DNA of 52,296 nucleotides from Deltaproteobacteria bacterium. Its GTDB lineage: Bacteria; Myxococcota_A; Polyangia; Haliangiales; JADYYK01. The DNA lies in contig JADYYK010000265.1 in the NCBI GenBank assembly GCA_020853705.1, forward strand, positions 1 through 52,296, in the 5' to 3' direction. The notes beneath the pieces are model-generated. The model had not been told where the DNA came from, did not search any database, and saw nothing but the letters and a program-made list of their open reading frames with translations. The translations under genes and the position numbers were made by a program. The number at the start of each line of letters is the position of its first letter. The first letter of the stretch is position 1. Shown piece by piece: positions 10,438 to 18,904 of this stretch.

Positions 10438-12390
10438 ATGCTGGCTGGCATGAACCGCTCATTGAATCGTCGACCGGACTCGAGCTCTGACGGTGGCAAC
10501 GGCGGCAAGGGCAATGGCAACGGCAGCGGCGCTCCGCGCGTCCTGCTCAGCTCGCCCTGGTTTCCGGAGGGGTACAAGAGCCAGGCCTGGGACAACCCGG
10601 TCACCGACTTCGGCGACCTGCAGTTCACCGGGCACCAGGATCTGTTCGTGCTGCACGGCCACATGCACGAGCTGTTCGCCCACGTCATCGGCCAGAACCT
10701 GCGTGGGCCCTCGGTCTACCTGGAGTACCCGCGCAAGGAGCACTTCCTCGCCGAGGTCCGCAAGGGCTACGACTTCGTCGGCATCCACCTGTTCTACAAC
10801 CAGGTCGAGGCCACCTTCGACATGTGTCGCGCGGTGCGCGAGCTGTCGCCGCACTCCAAGATCGTGCTCGGCGGCTATGGCGCGCTGGGCATCGCCGAGA
10901 TGGTGCCGCCCGGCGAGCTCAAGCCGCTGGCCGACTATCTGTGCCTGGGCGAAGGCATCGGCTTCATGCGCAAGCTGCTGGGGGAGCCCGCCGACGCCCC
11001 CATCGAGATCAGCCACATGCCCCGGGGCGGCGTGACCCTGCCCTGGCAGAAGCGCTACATCACCAACGAGATGGGCGTGGTGGTGGCCTCTCTGGGCTGC
11101 CCCTACGGCTGCGACTTCTGCGGCACCACCAAGATGTTCAACCGCCGACGGCTGGTGCTGGTGCCGCCGCGCAAGCTCGCCGCGGAGATCGTCCGGATCT
11201 ACGAGGAGGACCCGCGCACCATGCTGGTCGCCGTCTACGAGGAGGACTCCTTCCTCGATCACGAGTATCTGGAGGAGGTCGGCGAACACCTGCGCGCCTC
11301 GGGGCCCGGGCTGGCGGCCGCGTTCTGGGTTCTGGGAGGCATCAAGTCGATCCACCAGTGGGGCGAGGACCGCTGGCGGCGCATCGCGCGCACCGGCGTG
11401 GCCAGCGCGTTCCTGGGCGTGGAGTCCAAGTTCGCCGAGGCCGAGGGCTACGTGAAGCGCGCCGGCGACACCCGCGAGGTGTTCGACCAGCTGCACGCCC
11501 ACGGCATCACCACCACCGGCGCCTGGGTCTGCGGCTGGGACTTCCACACTCGCGAGAACGTCCAGGAGGACCTCGCCTTCTTCCTGTCGCTCAAGCCCAC
11601 CATGCACCAGCTCACCACGCTGTGCCCCTTCCCGGGCACCGACCTGTTCCGGCGTCTGCGCAAGGAGGGTCGGGTGCCCGAGAACCTGCGCTGGCAGGAC
11701 CTGTCGTTCTTCGGCGCTGGCGGCGGCGTCAAGTACAAGAACTTCGAGGCGCACGAGATCATGGAGCTGGTGCACAGCGGCTACCGCAAGTCGTACGAGC
11801 TGTGGGGACCGTCGTTGATGCGCACCCTCGAGGTCGCGCTCAACGGCTACGAGTGGTGTCGCGCCAGCGGGGACCAGGATCTCTACAAGAAGGCCAACTT
11901 CCACCGACGCCAGATCCTGCAGATGTACCCGCTGCTGCCCACCGCCATCGAGTTTGCGCCCAATGGGTTCGTGCGGCGCTGGCTGCGCGAGCTCGACGCG
12001 CGCTACCGCCGGGTCATCGGCGAGCCGGCGTCCATCCACAAGGTGATGGCGGCGCTGGTGCTCGAGAAGGCGCGTCACGAGCGCAAGCAGCGCCAGGCCA
12101 GCGGGCGCGATCGCCACGTCCAGATCCCCGACCCGCGCGCCGTGCGCTACGACTTCGCCGGCTACGCCACCGCGCGCCCGGGCGAGCGCCCCTACGTCCA
12201 GAGCTTCCTCGAGCACGATCGCTCGTGGGAGCGCTTCCGCCGGGCGCACAACGCCGGCGCCCGGGTGACCTCGGTGGTCAACGAGGCGGCGCGCCTGTAT
12301 GACCACCTGCGCCGGCGCACCAGGCCGGACCGCGAGGCGGTGGACGAGGCGGCGCGGCTCATCGCCACCTTCTCGGTCCCCTTGACGTGA
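10438..12390 (+). CDS. B12-binding-type radical SAM protein, first gene of Mo/activase operon
   Basis: This encodes 650 residues. A Gly/Asn-rich leader (about 35 residues) is followed by a B12-binding-like domain (KIVLGGYG, GEGIGFMRKLLGEP), then a radical SAM core with CPYGCDFC (Cys221, 225, 228), then a long helical C-terminus. Proteins of this class do methylations, ring changes or sulfur insertions, and the reaction cannot be read from sequence. An ATG at 10450 is an alternative start. It overlaps the molybdopterin gene (TGATG), so the four genes up to 18852 are very likely one transcript. A paralogue lies on the other strand at 7477. Confidence 0.9.
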   Translation: MLAGMNRSLNRRPDSSSDGGNGGKGNGNGSGAPRVLLSSPWFPEGYKSQAWDNPVTDFGDLQFTGHQDLFVLHGHMHELFAHVIGQNLRGPSVYLEYPRKEHFLAEVRKGYDFVGIHLFYNQVEATFDMCRAVRELSPHSKIVLGGYGALGIAEMVPPGELKPLADYLCLGEGIGFMRKLLGEPADAPIEISHMPRGGVTLPWQKRYITNEMGVVVASLGCPYGCDFCGTTKMFNRRRLVLVPPRKLAAEIVRIYEEDPRTMLVAVYEEDSFLDHEYLEEVGEHLRASGPGLAAAFWVLGGIKSIHQWGEDRWRRIARTGVASAFLGVESKFAEAEGYVKRAGDTREVFDQLHAHGITTTGAWVCGWDFHTRENVQEDLAFFLSLKPTMHQLTTLCPFPGTDLFRRLRKEGRVPENLRWQDLSFFGAGGGVKYKNFEAHEIMELVHSGYRKSYELWGPSLMRTLEVALNGYEWCRASGDQDLYKKANFHRRQILQMYPLLPTAIEFAPNGFVRRWLRELDARYRRVIGEPASIHKVMAALVLEKARHERKQRQASGRDRHVQIPDPRAVRYDFAGYATARPGERPYVQSFLEHDRSWERFRRAHNAGARVTSVVNEAARLYDHLRRRTRPDREAVDEAARLIATFSVPLT

Positions 12391-14393
12391 TGGGCGCGGC
12401 GCACATGACGGCGACCACGTGCGGCGAGTGCCTGGCGGCGTGTGGCGTCAGGGTCGAGGGTGGCCACCTCATCGGGGATGCGAGCCACCCCATCACCCGG
12501 GGCTATCTGTGCCAGAACGGCCGCGCGGCGCTGGGCCTGGTCGGCCACTCCGGGCGGCTGCGGCGGCCCAGCGTGCGCGGGCGCGACGTGCCCTGGGCGT
12601 CGGCCCTGGACGCGGCGGCGGCGGCCGTGCGGCGCGCGCTCGCGCTGGGCGGCCCGCAGGCGGTCGGGCTGTACTTCGGGGCCGGCGATCCGGCCGGGTC
12701 GATGGCGTTCCTGGCGGCGTCGGGCTTCCTCCAGGGGCTGGGCTCGCGCCAGCACTACAACGTGATCGGGCTCGAGGCGACCCACCGCTATGTCGTCGCG
12801 GAGGCCATGTTCGGCGATCCGCTGCTGGTGCCCCGCGCCGACGTCGACCACTGTGGCGCGCTGCTCGCGCTGGGCACCAACCCGCTGGTGTCCAACGACG
12901 AGGGTGGCCTGGCCGAGGCGCTAGGGTCGCTGCGGCGCCGGGGCGCCCAGCTGGTCGTGCTCGATCCCCGGCGCACCGAGCTGGCGCGCCAGGCCACCGT
13001 TCACCTGCAGCTCAAACCCGGCAGCGACGCCGAGGTGCTGCTGGCCATGCTCGATGTGCTGTTCCGCGATGGCCTGGTCGCCGCCGACGCGCCGCGCGCC
13101 GGGTTGCAGGCGCTGCGCGAGCTGGCGGCCAGCATGCCGCCCGACCGCGCCGCCGCCCTGGCGGGGGTGAGCGCCGAGGACATCCGCCGCGCCGCGCGCT
13201 GCCTGGGCGGCGCGCGGCCAGTGGCGGCGCTGACCCGGCTGGGCGTGGCCATGTCCCGCCGCGCCAGCGTCAACGAGTGGCTCGCGCTCGCGATCCCCGC
13301 GGTGCTGGGCGACCTCGGGCGGCGCGGCGGCATGGTGCACAACCCCGGCTTCCTCGACATCCGCGCCATGCTGCGGCGCAATCCCTCGCCGCCCGGGAGC
13401 ATCCTCGGCGTGCGCCCGCCCGCAGAGCTGGTCCCGGCCATCCTGTCGGACGCGCCGGATCGGCTCCGGGTCCTGGTGGTGGTGGCGGCGGACCTGCTCG
13501 AGTCGCTGCCCAACACGACGCGGGTGGCGGCGGCGCTGGCGCGGCTCGACGCGCTGATCGTGCTCGATGTGGTGCCGACGGCGACCACCGCCCGGGCCTC
13601 CATCGTGCTCCCCGTCGCGCACCACCTGGAGAAGGATGACGTGTCGCTGCTGCTCCCGGATCGGGTGCCGCGCCGCTTCGCGCAGGTCTCGCCAGCGGTC
13701 GCTTCCCCGCCCGGCGAGGCGCGCTCGGAGGTCGCGGTGCTGGCCGAGCTGGCGCAGCGCCTCGGGCGGCCCCTGTTCGGCGCCCGCGCCATCGATCGCC
13801 TGGTCCGCGCGGTGACCTGGCTCGACGGGCGCGGCGGTCACGAAGGGCCGCTGTCGCCGCGCGCCGCGATGCGGGTGGTGCTGCCCCTCATGAGCAAGTT
13901 CACGCTGCGCTGGCGCGCGCTCATGAAGGGCGTCAGCGGTCCGCACAATGGCGCCCTCGATGGGGCCGAGCTGCGCGGTGCGGTCGAGCTGGCGCCGCCG
14001 CGGCTGCTGGCGGCGGCGCGCCAGGCGCTCGAGGTCGGTCCGCCCACGGGCATGGTGCTGTCGACCTGCACCCGCGACCGCGGCTTCATCAACGGCAAGC
14101 TGCGTCCGCTGGGCCGCGGCGCCGAAGGCCTGATCTTGCATCTGGCGCCTGGCGACGCCGAGCGCCTCGGGCTGCAGGCTGGCGAGTCGGCCCGGGTGCG
14201 CACGCGCACCGGCGAGGTGGTGGTGGCCTGTGCCATCGACGACAGCCTGCGCCCGGGCTTCGCGCACATCCCGTTCGGGAGCCCGGGACTCAATCAGCTC
14301 ACCGACGACAGTGACTGCGATCCCTTGTCGCACATCCCGGCGCTGGCCAACGTGCCGTGCCAGATCAGCAGGGAGAAGGAGGCGGCGTCTTGA
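12390..14393 (+). CDS. molybdopterin-dependent oxidoreductase, short form
   Basis: This 667-residue member of the formate dehydrogenase/DMSO reductase family carries the N-terminal [4Fe-4S] motif C11-x2-C14-x3-C18-x22-C41. The central Mo-bis-MGD domains follow (LALGTNPLVSN). A C-terminal MGD-binding domain starts near GFINGKLRPLGRG. It is at the short end for the family and has no Tat signal, so it should act in the cytoplasm. I do not see the usual Cys, Sec or Ser Mo-ligand where expected (NVIGLEATHRYVVAEAMFG). A GTG one codon upstream also overlaps the preceding stop, and ATG 12405 is a third option. It overlaps the next gene as TTGA. Confidence 0.88.
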   Translation: MGAAHMTATTCGECLAACGVRVEGGHLIGDASHPITRGYLCQNGRAALGLVGHSGRLRRPSVRGRDVPWASALDAAAAAVRRALALGGPQAVGLYFGAGDPAGSMAFLAASGFLQGLGSRQHYNVIGLEATHRYVVAEAMFGDPLLVPRADVDHCGALLALGTNPLVSNDEGGLAEALGSLRRRGAQLVVLDPRRTELARQATVHLQLKPGSDAEVLLAMLDVLFRDGLVAADAPRAGLQALRELAASMPPDRAAALAGVSAEDIRRAARCLGGARPVAALTRLGVAMSRRASVNEWLALAIPAVLGDLGRRGGMVHNPGFLDIRAMLRRNPSPPGSILGVRPPAELVPAILSDAPDRLRVLVVVAADLLESLPNTTRVAAALARLDALIVLDVVPTATTARASIVLPVAHHLEKDDVSLLLPDRVPRRFAQVSPAVASPPGEARSEVAVLAELAQRLGRPLFGARAIDRLVRAVTWLDGRGGHEGPLSPRAAMRVVLPLMSKFTLRWRALMKGVSGPHNGALDGAELRGAVELAPPRLLAAARQALEVGPPTGMVLSTCTRDRGFINGKLRPLGRGAEGLILHLAPGDAERLGLQAGESARVRTRTGEVVVACAIDDSLRPGFAHIPFGSPGLNQLTDDSDCDPLSHIPALANVPCQISREKEAAS

Positions 14394-14641
14394 TCACCAT
14401 CGATCTGGTCCCCGTGGGAATGGCTGAACGCAACACGCTGGTGACGCGGCGCTTCGAGGCCGCCGCCCCGGGGCAGGTGTTCGAGGTGGTGGTGGACTGC
14501 CCGCCCTGGGTGCTCTACCACCAGCTCCTGACCGAGCGGCTGGGCGAGTTCGACTGGGAGGTCCTGGAGTCGGGGCCGGCGCTGTACCGGGTGCGCATCA
14601 CCAAGCACGCGCCCCAGCTGGGCGGTCCGCACTTGGCATGA
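14390..14641 (+). CDS. DUF2249-family small protein
   Basis: This encodes 83 residues starting at TTG 14390, which overlaps the preceding TGA. A strong AAGGAGG lies 8 bases upstream and supports this rare start. The C-terminal pattern (LLTERLGEFDWEVLESGP followed by YRVRI) matches DUF2249, a TusA-like small fold often found beside Fe-S, heme or molybdenum enzymes. It may help sulfur or cofactor handling for the oxidoreductase, but that is inference. It overlaps the activase gene as ATGA, so translation is probably coupled across all four genes. Confidence 0.82.
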   Translation: MITIDLVPVGMAERNTLVTRRFEAAAPGQVFEVVVDCPPWVLYHQLLTERLGEFDWEVLESGPALYRVRITKHAPQLGGPHLA

Positions 14642-17600
14642 GCACGCTGCTCCGGGTCGCGGGCTGTGATCTGGGCAAGGCCCAGGCCAAGCTGCTGGTC
14701 GCCCGAGTCGGCCCGGGCGGTCTCGAGCTCGAGTCCTCGGTCGTGGTCCCGCACCAGGGCCGGGCGCTCGAGGTCTTCGCCGACTGGTATCGTCGCGAGC
14801 ACATCGAACGCTGTGCGGCGCTGGGCGCGACCGGCCTGGCGGGTGGCGCGCTGATCGCCCCGGTCCTGGCCGGGCTGCCCGAGGACGCCTGTCTGCAGGC
14901 AACGCTGCGGCTGCTGCCGCCCGGGCCACTGCGGGTGGTCAGCGTCGGTGCGCGCGGCTACGCCGTGCTGGCGCGCGACGCCGCAGGTCGACACCGCTTC
15001 CTGGAGAGCGACAAGTGCTCGTCGGGCACCGGCGAGACCATGGTGCGTCTGGCGGCCCGGTTCGGGCTGGGCATCGAGGAGGCCGACAGGCTCGCGCTGG
15101 CGGCGAGCGACGCCATCGGCATCACCGCGCGTTGCTCCGTGTTCGCCAAGAGCGAGCTGACCCACTACGCCAACCAGGGCCGTCCCGCCGACCACCTGCT
15201 GCGCGGCTACTTCGAGTCGGTCGCGCGCTACGTGCTGGCGCTGGCGTCACGCGCTGGCGGTGGCCCGCTGTGGCTGGCGGGTGGCGTCAGCCGCAGCGCC
15301 ACCTTCATGCGCGCGCTGGCCGCTGCGGCCGATGTGCCGGTGGCGGTGGCGCCGCACGCGCTCGAGCTCGAGGCCATCGGTGCGGCCACGCTGGCCGCCG
15401 AGCAGGCGCGTGCCGGGACGCGCCCGCTGCCAGCAGAGCCCGAGGCGCTGCTGGGGCCGCGGCGGGGGCGGATCGCCGCGCTGGCGCCGGCGCGGCGCGC
15501 GGCGGACCGCGTCCGGATCATGCCCGCGCCCGAGGTCGCGCCGCAGGCGGCGCTGGAGCCGTGCCTGCTCGGGCTCGATCTGGGCTCCACCGGGGCCAAG
15601 GCGGTCCTGATCTCGCTGGCCACCGGTGAGATCGTCGAGGATCTCTATGATCGGACCCGGGGCAACCCGGCCGAGGCCACCGGGCGGTTGCTGCGTGGGC
15701 TCGAGGCCGGGGGACGCCGCGACGTCCGCGCCATCGGCGTGACCGGCTCGGGGCGTGAGGCCGTGGCCACCGTGCTGCGCGCGGTGTACCCCGCGGCGGC
15801 TGAGCGTCTGGTGGTCGAGAATGAGATCGTGGCCCACGCCACCGCCGCCGTCCGCTGCGACGAGCGGGCTGGCGCCAGCCTGTCGGTCATCGAGATCGGC
15901 GGCCAGGACGCCAAGTTCATCCAGATCCGCGCCGGCCAGATCGTGGAGAGCGACCTCAACAAGGCCTGCAGCGCGGGCACCGGGTCGTTCCTGGAAGAGC
16001 AGGCCGTGCTCCACGGCGTCGACGACATCGCGCGCTTCTCGGAGCTGGCCGAGGCCGGCGCGACGCCGCCCGACCTGGGCCAGATGTGCACCGTCTTCGT
16101 GGCCGAGACCGCGGGCGAGGCCCGCGCCGACGGCTACGCCACCGCCGACCTGTTCGCCGGGTTCCAGTACGCCGTGGTGCACAACTACCTGCACCGGGTC
16201 ATGGGCGCTCGCACGCTGGGCGAGCGGGTCTTCTTCCAGGGCAAGCCCGCGAGCAGCCGCTCGCTGGCCTGGACGCTGGCCGAGGTCACCGGGCGCGAGG
16301 TCATCGTGCCACCCAACCCGGGGGCGATGGGCGCCTGGGGCATCGCGCTGGTGGCCCGTGATCGCCTGCCCGGTCTGGCCCAGGCGCCAGCCTTCGCCCT
16401 GGCGGCCTTCCTGGACGCGACCGTGGTGGCCCGCTCCGAGTTCCAGTGCAAAGATCCGGGCTGCCTGACGCTGTGTCACATCGACCGCACGACGGTGGCG
16501 ATCGGCGCAGCCCGCGAGACCGTGCTCACCGGTGGCGCCTGCGCCAAGTACGAGCTGAGCAGCATCAGCCGCAAGCTGCCGCGTGAGGCGCCCAGCCCCT
16601 TCGACGAGCGCGAGGCCTTGCTCGAGCCTCTGATGGCGGGCGGCGATGGCCCGGACGTGGTGGCTGTGCCCGACGTGGTGGCGTCCACGGCGGTGGCGCC
16701 CTTCCTGGTTCACTTCCTGCGCGGCCTCGGCCTGTCGGCCAAGCTGGTGCGCAGCGATGCGCGCGCCCTGGCGCGTGGCGAAGAGCGCTGTCTGAGCTAT
16801 GACACCTGCGCCCCCGTCAAGCTCGCGCACGCCGTCGCGGACAGCAAGCACACCCGGATCCTGCTGCCCAAGATCCGCGATCTCCCCGATCGGGACGGCC
16901 CCGGCGGGCGCACCTGCCCGCAGGAGCAGGGGCTCGCCGACGTGCTGGCCGCCGCGCTGGCGGCGCGGGGTGTGCGCACCCAGGTGGTCCGGCCCGTGCT
17001 CGAGCTGGGCGCTGGTCTCGACGGCCCCGGCGTCCGCACCGCCCTCGCGGGCGCCGCGCGCGAACTTGGCGTCGACCCCGCGCGCGTGCCCGCGGCGCTG
17101 GCGCTGGCGGTCGCGGCGCAGCGCAGCTTCGAGGCCGCCCTCGCCGCCATCGGCGCGCGCGCGCTGGCCTGGAGCCGCGCCCAGCGCGCACCTTGCGTGA
17201 TCGTCTGCGGCCCCCTGCACGTCATCCACGAGCGCGCGATCAACGCCGGGATCCCCGCCCTGTTGCGCCAGAACGGCGCGCTCGCGCTGCCCATGGACTG
17301 CCTGCCGCTGCCGGCGGGCATCCCCGAGCTGCCGCGCGCCGTGTGGCGCGACTCGGTGCGGGCGCTGCGGGTCGTGGTCGCCGCGCGGGCCCAGGGCGCG
17401 ATCTATCCGCTGCTGCTGTCGTCGTTCGGCTGTGGCCCGGCCTCGTTCACCGAGCACGCCTTCGAGGCCCTCGCGGAGGGCTACCCCCACACCATCCTGG
17501 AGAGCGACGGCCACGGCGGCTCCGCCGGCTTCGTGACGCGGATCCAGGCCTTCCTGCACACCGTGGCGTGCCATGATGGCCTGCCGGCGCCGACGCCAGC

Positions 17601-18852
17601 GCAGCGGCTGGCGCTGCTGGCGCCCAAGCTCGAGCCACCGCTCGCCGACGAGCGCGGCAAGCAGCTGGTGGTCTTCCCGCTGGGCGACCGGCTGGGCCCC
17701 ACGCTGGCGGCGGCCTTCCGCGGCGCCGGTCACGACGCGGTGGCGACCCGCGCGGGCAGCCCGGCCACCCTGGCGGCAGGACGGCGCGACTGCTCGGGCA
17801 AGGAGTGCCTGCCCTACCAGCTCATCTGGGGCGCCTTTCGCGATCACCTGGAGCGCCAGCCGACGCCGCGGCAGACCGTGCTGCTGCAGGTGTCAGGGCA
17901 GGGCCCGTGCCGGAACTGCATGTTCAGCGTCAAGGACGCGCTGGCGCTGGAGCGCGCCGACCTGTCCTCGCGCGTCCAGGTGCGCCACGTGCGCCCTGAT
18001 CCCGACGTGCCCACGCTGCCGGCGCGCATGTTCGCGGGCGCGGTGGCCTGGGACATCCTCAACCAGCTGCGCGCCTACCATCGCGCCCTGGAGCCGCGCG
18101 CTGGGCAGGCCGACGCGCTGTACAGCGGCGCGTGCGATCGCCTGGAGGAGCTGCTGGCCCGGCCCGCTCGCGGCCCTGGTGCGGCGCTGCGCCAGCTCGG
18201 CGATCTCGCTGCGCTGCGCGACCTCATCGACGACAGCGCGCGGTCGTTCGCCGCGCTGGGACGCGCCGGTGCGGCGAACGACAACCTGCGGACGGTGCTG
18301 CTGTCAGGCGACATCTACCTGCGGCTCGACGAGTTCGCGTCGGACCAGCTGCCCCGGCGGCTCGCCGAGCGCGGTCTCCGGGTGCTGATCGAGCCCCTGA
18401 CCACCCTGCTCGAGTACACGGCGCTGGTGCGCTCGCCCGATCTGCTGCAGCTGCCCACCGCGCCCTGGCCCAACCGGATCTTCCGGGTCACCATGGCGCT
18501 GCTGCGCAGACTCCTGTACCGGCGCGCGCGCCGCCATCCCCCCTGGCTGCCGAGGCCCGACGCGGCCGCGGCCGCCGAGCTGGCCGAGCCGTTCCTGGCC
18601 GGCGCGCCGCAAGGCGAGGCGCCCATCACGGTGGGCAGCGTGCTCCATGGCTGGCGGCAGCGCAGCTTCGATGGCGTGGTGCTGACCAGCCCCTGGGGCT
18701 GCGGGCCCGCACTGGTCAGCGAGAGCCTGCTGCGCCACCAGCGCGACATCCCGATGCTGTTCCTCTACCACGATGGCTCGCCCATCGATGAGCGGCGCCT
18801 GAACGGCTTCGCCTTTCACCTGCGTCGCAGCGCCGCGCGCACCCGGCACTGA
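14638..18852 (+). CDS. acyl-CoA dehydratase activase (two tandem ATPase domains) fused to dehydratase-like region
   Basis: This encodes 1404 residues. Residues 1-265 and about 310-590 are two BadF/BadG/HgdC-type ATPase domains (GCDLGKAQAK; LGLDLGSTGAK, EIGGQDAKFI). Each keeps two Cys in the positions that hold the bridging [4Fe-4S] cluster in HgdC: C127/C166 in the first and C444/C484 in the second. Homodimeric activators use one such pair per subunit, so this chain could fold as an internal pseudo-dimer. The C-terminal 800 residues resemble DUF2229 and HgdB-type dehydratase subunits (SFGCGPASFTEHAF; CSGKECLPYQL; GQGPCRNC). Family members use ATP to inject low-potential electrons. The substrate is unknown. 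Confidence 0.9.
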   Translation: MSTLLRVAGCDLGKAQAKLLVARVGPGGLELESSVVVPHQGRALEVFADWYRREHIERCAALGATGLAGGALIAPVLAGLPEDACLQATLRLLPPGPLRVVSVGARGYAVLARDAAGRHRFLESDKCSSGTGETMVRLAARFGLGIEEADRLALAASDAIGITARCSVFAKSELTHYANQGRPADHLLRGYFESVARYVLALASRAGGGPLWLAGGVSRSATFMRALAAAADVPVAVAPHALELEAIGAATLAAEQARAGTRPLPAEPEALLGPRRGRIAALAPARRAADRVRIMPAPEVAPQAALEPCLLGLDLGSTGAKAVLISLATGEIVEDLYDRTRGNPAEATGRLLRGLEAGGRRDVRAIGVTGSGREAVATVLRAVYPAAAERLVVENEIVAHATAAVRCDERAGASLSVIEIGGQDAKFIQIRAGQIVESDLNKACSAGTGSFLEEQAVLHGVDDIARFSELAEAGATPPDLGQMCTVFVAETAGEARADGYATADLFAGFQYAVVHNYLHRVMGARTLGERVFFQGKPASSRSLAWTLAEVTGREVIVPPNPGAMGAWGIALVARDRLPGLAQAPAFALAAFLDATVVARSEFQCKDPGCLTLCHIDRTTVAIGAARETVLTGGACAKYELSSISRKLPREAPSPFDEREALLEPLMAGGDGPDVVAVPDVVASTAVAPFLVHFLRGLGLSAKLVRSDARALARGEERCLSYDTCAPVKLAHAVADSKHTRILLPKIRDLPDRDGPGGRTCPQEQGLADVLAAALAARGVRTQVVRPVLELGAGLDGPGVRTALAGAARELGVDPARVPAALALAVAAQRSFEAALAAIGARALAWSRAQRAPCVIVCGPLHVIHERAINAGIPALLRQNGALALPMDCLPLPAGIPELPRAVWRDSVRALRVVVAARAQGAIYPLLLSSFGCGPASFTEHAFEALAEGYPHTILESDGHGGSAGFVTRIQAFLHTVACHDGLPAPTPAQRLALLAPKLEPPLADERGKQLVVFPLGDRLGPTLAAAFRGAGHDAVATRAGSPATLAAGRRDCSGKECLPYQLIWGAFRDHLERQPTPRQTVLLQVSGQGPCRNCMFSVKDALALERADLSSRVQVRHVRPDPDVPTLPARMFAGAVAWDILNQLRAYHRALEPRAGQADALYSGACDRLEELLARPARGPGAALRQLGDLAALRDLIDDSARSFAALGRAGAANDNLRTVLLSGDIYLRLDEFASDQLPRRLAERGLRVLIEPLTTLLEYTALVRSPDLLQLPTAPWPNRIFRVTMALLRRLLYRRARRHPPWLPRPDAAAAAELAEPFLAGAPQGEAPITVGSVLHGWRQRSFDGVVLTSPWGCGPALVSESLLRHQRDIPMLFLYHDGSPIDERRLNGFAFHLRRSAARTRH

Positions 18853-18904
18853 CGGGCGCTGGACATCTGTGGGCTGCGCGGTGGCGCGCCGCTCCGTCGC
18901 CGCG

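Noticed and set aside
10459..12306. A 615-codon minus-strand open frame opposite the second radical SAM gene
   Set aside because: The plus strand has the complete CX3CX2C motif and joins the operon by overlap. The antisense product is low-complexity.
15247..17847. An 866-codon open frame on the minus strand within the activase gene
   Set aside because: It is antisense to a clearly coding gene. At about 70% GC the complement of a gene with G/C third positions often stays open, and the translation is low-complexity with no motif.
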